7,575 nt of DNA from an uncultured Alcaligenaceae bacterium (GTDB lineage Bacteria; Pseudomonadota; Gammaproteobacteria; Burkholderiales; Burkholderiaceae_B). How positions within the stretch are numbered: the stretch's first letter is position 1; each line of letters begins with the position of its first letter. The notes beneath the pieces are model-generated. The model saw only the letters and a list, made by a program, of their open reading frames with translations. It made no database searches and was not told the DNA's origin. Position numbers and translations under genes: made by a program. This document shows, piece after piece, positions 6,762 through 7,575 of this stretch. The stretch spans positions 1-7,575 of the forward strand of contig CALCPT010000590.1 of assembly GCA_937897265.1 (NCBI GenBank), given 5' to 3'.

Positions 6762-6777
6762 GCTACCAACCTAATCA

Positions 6778-6897
6778 TCAAGAAAAGTAATGTAAATACA
6801 CTTGCCGTCCAACCGTGTAGGCAAACAAGCCCAACACGATGACGGCAAAAAACAAACCGGCGCGCCGGTTTTTACGGCGCTGTTCTGCTGTTGGCAT
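6778..6897 (-). CDS. Cytochrome oxidase small assembly protein (39 residues)
   Basis: A 39-codon gene starts at the ATG 7 bp after the ctaD stop and ends with TGA. The peptide begins MPTAEQRRKNRRAGLFFAVI, continues with one membrane helix (about residues 14-30) and ends VGRQVYLHYFS. Basic cytosolic residues followed by a single helix and a short aromatic tail are the pattern of the cytochrome oxidase small assembly proteins found just after ctaD in Burkholderiales. The ribosome binding site (AGTAGG on the minus strand) overlaps the end of ctaD, so translation is probably linked to it. Its exact job in oxidase maturation is not established. An 18-bp palindrome followed by a T run lies inside codons 9-17, which is unusual for a gene this short. 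Genes of this length are easily missed by automatic calling. Confidence 0.82.
   Translation of the reverse strand: MPTAEQRRKNRRAGLFFAVIVLGLFAYTVGRQVYLHYFS
6847..6871 (-). terminator. Terminator-like hairpin inside the small assembly gene
   Basis: AAACCGGCGCGCCGGTTT at 6854-6871 is a perfect 18-bp palindrome. Read on the transcribed (minus) strand it is followed by GTTTTTT (6853-6847). With a 4-base loop it gives a 7-bp stem with a GC core and a T tract, like an intrinsic terminator. It begins about 33 bases after the ctaD stop and is wholly inside a coding region. It could partially terminate or stabilise the ctaD mRNA; translating ribosomes may prevent it from folding. Confidence 0.45.
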
Positions 6898-6904
6898 CTT
6901 TAGC

Positions 6905-7575
6905 CTACTTCACTTGTGGTGGTGTTTCGAAGGTGTGGAATGGAGCCGGTGATGGCACCGTCCATTCTAGACCTTCAGCACCATCCCAAGGCTTGGCAGC
7001 GGCTGGTGTGCCTTTGCCCGCGTAGGCTTTCAGGATGATATACAGGAACAAAATCTGCGAAAGACCAAACCAAAATGCACCAATTGTTGCAATTTGATGG
7101 AAGTCGGTGAACTGCGCCGCGTAGTCAGCGTAACGGCGGGGCATGCCAGCCAAACCCATAAAGTGCATTGGGAAGAACGTGATGTTGAAAGAAATCATGC
7201 TCGACCAAAAGTGAATCTTGCCCAACTTTTCGTCGTACATATAACCGCACCACTTTGGTAACCAGTAGTACGTACCAGCAAACAGAGCAAACAATGAGCC
7301 AGCCACCAATACATAGTGGAAATGCGCCACCACATAGTAGGTATCGTGCACTTGGATATCGATCGGCGCCATTGACAGAATTAGGCCAGTAAAGCCACCA
7401 ATCGTGAACACAAAAATAAAGCCAACTGCAAACAACATTGGGGTCTCGAACGTCATCGAGCCTTTCCACATTGTTGCCACCCAGTTAAACACTTTGACGC
7501 CGGTTGGGATCGAAATCAACATCGTCGCGTACATGAAGTACAGCTGACCTGTACCAGGCATCCCAGTTGCAAACA
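6905..7575 (-). CDS. ctaD: Cytochrome c oxidase subunit I, C-terminal part, cut by the window edge
   Basis: The window holds the last 222 complete codons; the N-terminal half lies beyond the right edge. Subunit I carries heme a and the heme a3-CuB site where O2 is reduced, and it pumps protons. Visible signatures are PTGVKVFNWVATMW, whose Lys (codon 7493-7495) is the K-channel lysine of aa3 oxidases, and HDTYYVVAHFHYVLVAGSLF. In the second, the first His of HFH (codon 7322-7324) is the heme a3 ligand and the second the heme a ligand; the HD just before is the Mg-site region. The CuB histidines would be upstream, outside the window. The C-terminus ends FETPPQVK. It is the first visible gene of the block that continues through the small assembly peptide, DUF2970 and ctaE. 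Confidence 0.97.
   Translation of the reverse strand, partial: FATGMPGTGQLYFMYATMLISIPTGVKVFNWVATMWKGSMTFETPMLFAVGFIFVFTIGGFTGLILSMAPIDIQVHDTYYVVAHFHYVLVAGSLFALFAGTYYWLPKWCGYMYDEKLGKIHFWSSMISFNITFFPMHFMGLAGMPRRYADYAAQFTDFHQIATIGAFWFGLSQILFLYIILKAYAGKGTPAAAKPWDGAEGLEWTVPSPAPFHTFETPPQVK

Noticed and set aside
7125..7469. 114-codon frame inside ctaD
   Set aside because: It overlaps the heme-ligand region of subunit I in a shifted frame, so it is a shadow of the conserved gene.

Overview
This window is a piece of a betaproteobacterial chromosome, most likely from the order Burkholderiales (Alcaligenaceae or Burkholderiaceae; by eye the base composition is close to 50% GC). The evidence is the gene content and order. 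An aa3-type cytochrome c oxidase cluster carries the small lineage-associated proteins DUF2970 and DUF2909 and a 39-residue oxidase assembly peptide. It is followed by a PhaM-type polyhydroxybutyrate granule protein and a DUF3717 protein. The assignment rests on recognised protein sequence and gene order; no database search was run.

Layout, right to left because almost everything is on the minus strand. Positions 7575-6905 hold the C-terminal part of oxidase subunit I (ctaD, running off the window). It is followed by a 39-codon membrane peptide (6897-6778), a DUF2970 protein (6761-6537) and subunit III (ctaE, 6500-5625). A perfect 12-bp-stem bidirectional terminator (5570-5597) closes this structural block. 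It is shared with a convergent plus-strand gene for a 67-residue twin-membrane-segment protein (DUF2909, 5350-5553). That gene is divergent from surf1 with only 35 bp between the starts. surf1 (5314-4529) opens a second minus-strand operon: surf1, a SCO-like thioredoxin-fold gene (4504-3854), ctaA (3854-2796), ctaB (2785-1889) and sco (1874-1296), with gaps of 24 bp or less.

Beyond sco lies a small plus-strand DUF3717 gene (1056-1286), whose 3' end almost touches that of sco. Next, on the minus strand, come a PhaM-like gene (926-201) and the first 51 codons of glmU (153-1).

The genes form one respiratory module. CtaB farnesylates heme b to heme O, CtaA oxidises heme O to heme A, SURF1 helps place heme A in subunit I, and Sco handles copper for the CuA site of subunit II (expected just off the right edge). 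The notable gap is the CuB chaperone gene ctaG (cox11). In related genomes it usually sits between the small assembly peptide and DUF2970; here only 16 bp separate those two genes. Other points are a terminator-like perfect palindrome inside the small peptide gene, a SCO-like protein that keeps its CxxxC but lacks the copper-ligand histidine, and a SURF1 with Asn where a conserved His is expected. I found no mobile element, CRISPR array, rRNA or tRNA. The window is mostly ordinary core metabolism rather than an accessory island, and I do not see a clearly new system.
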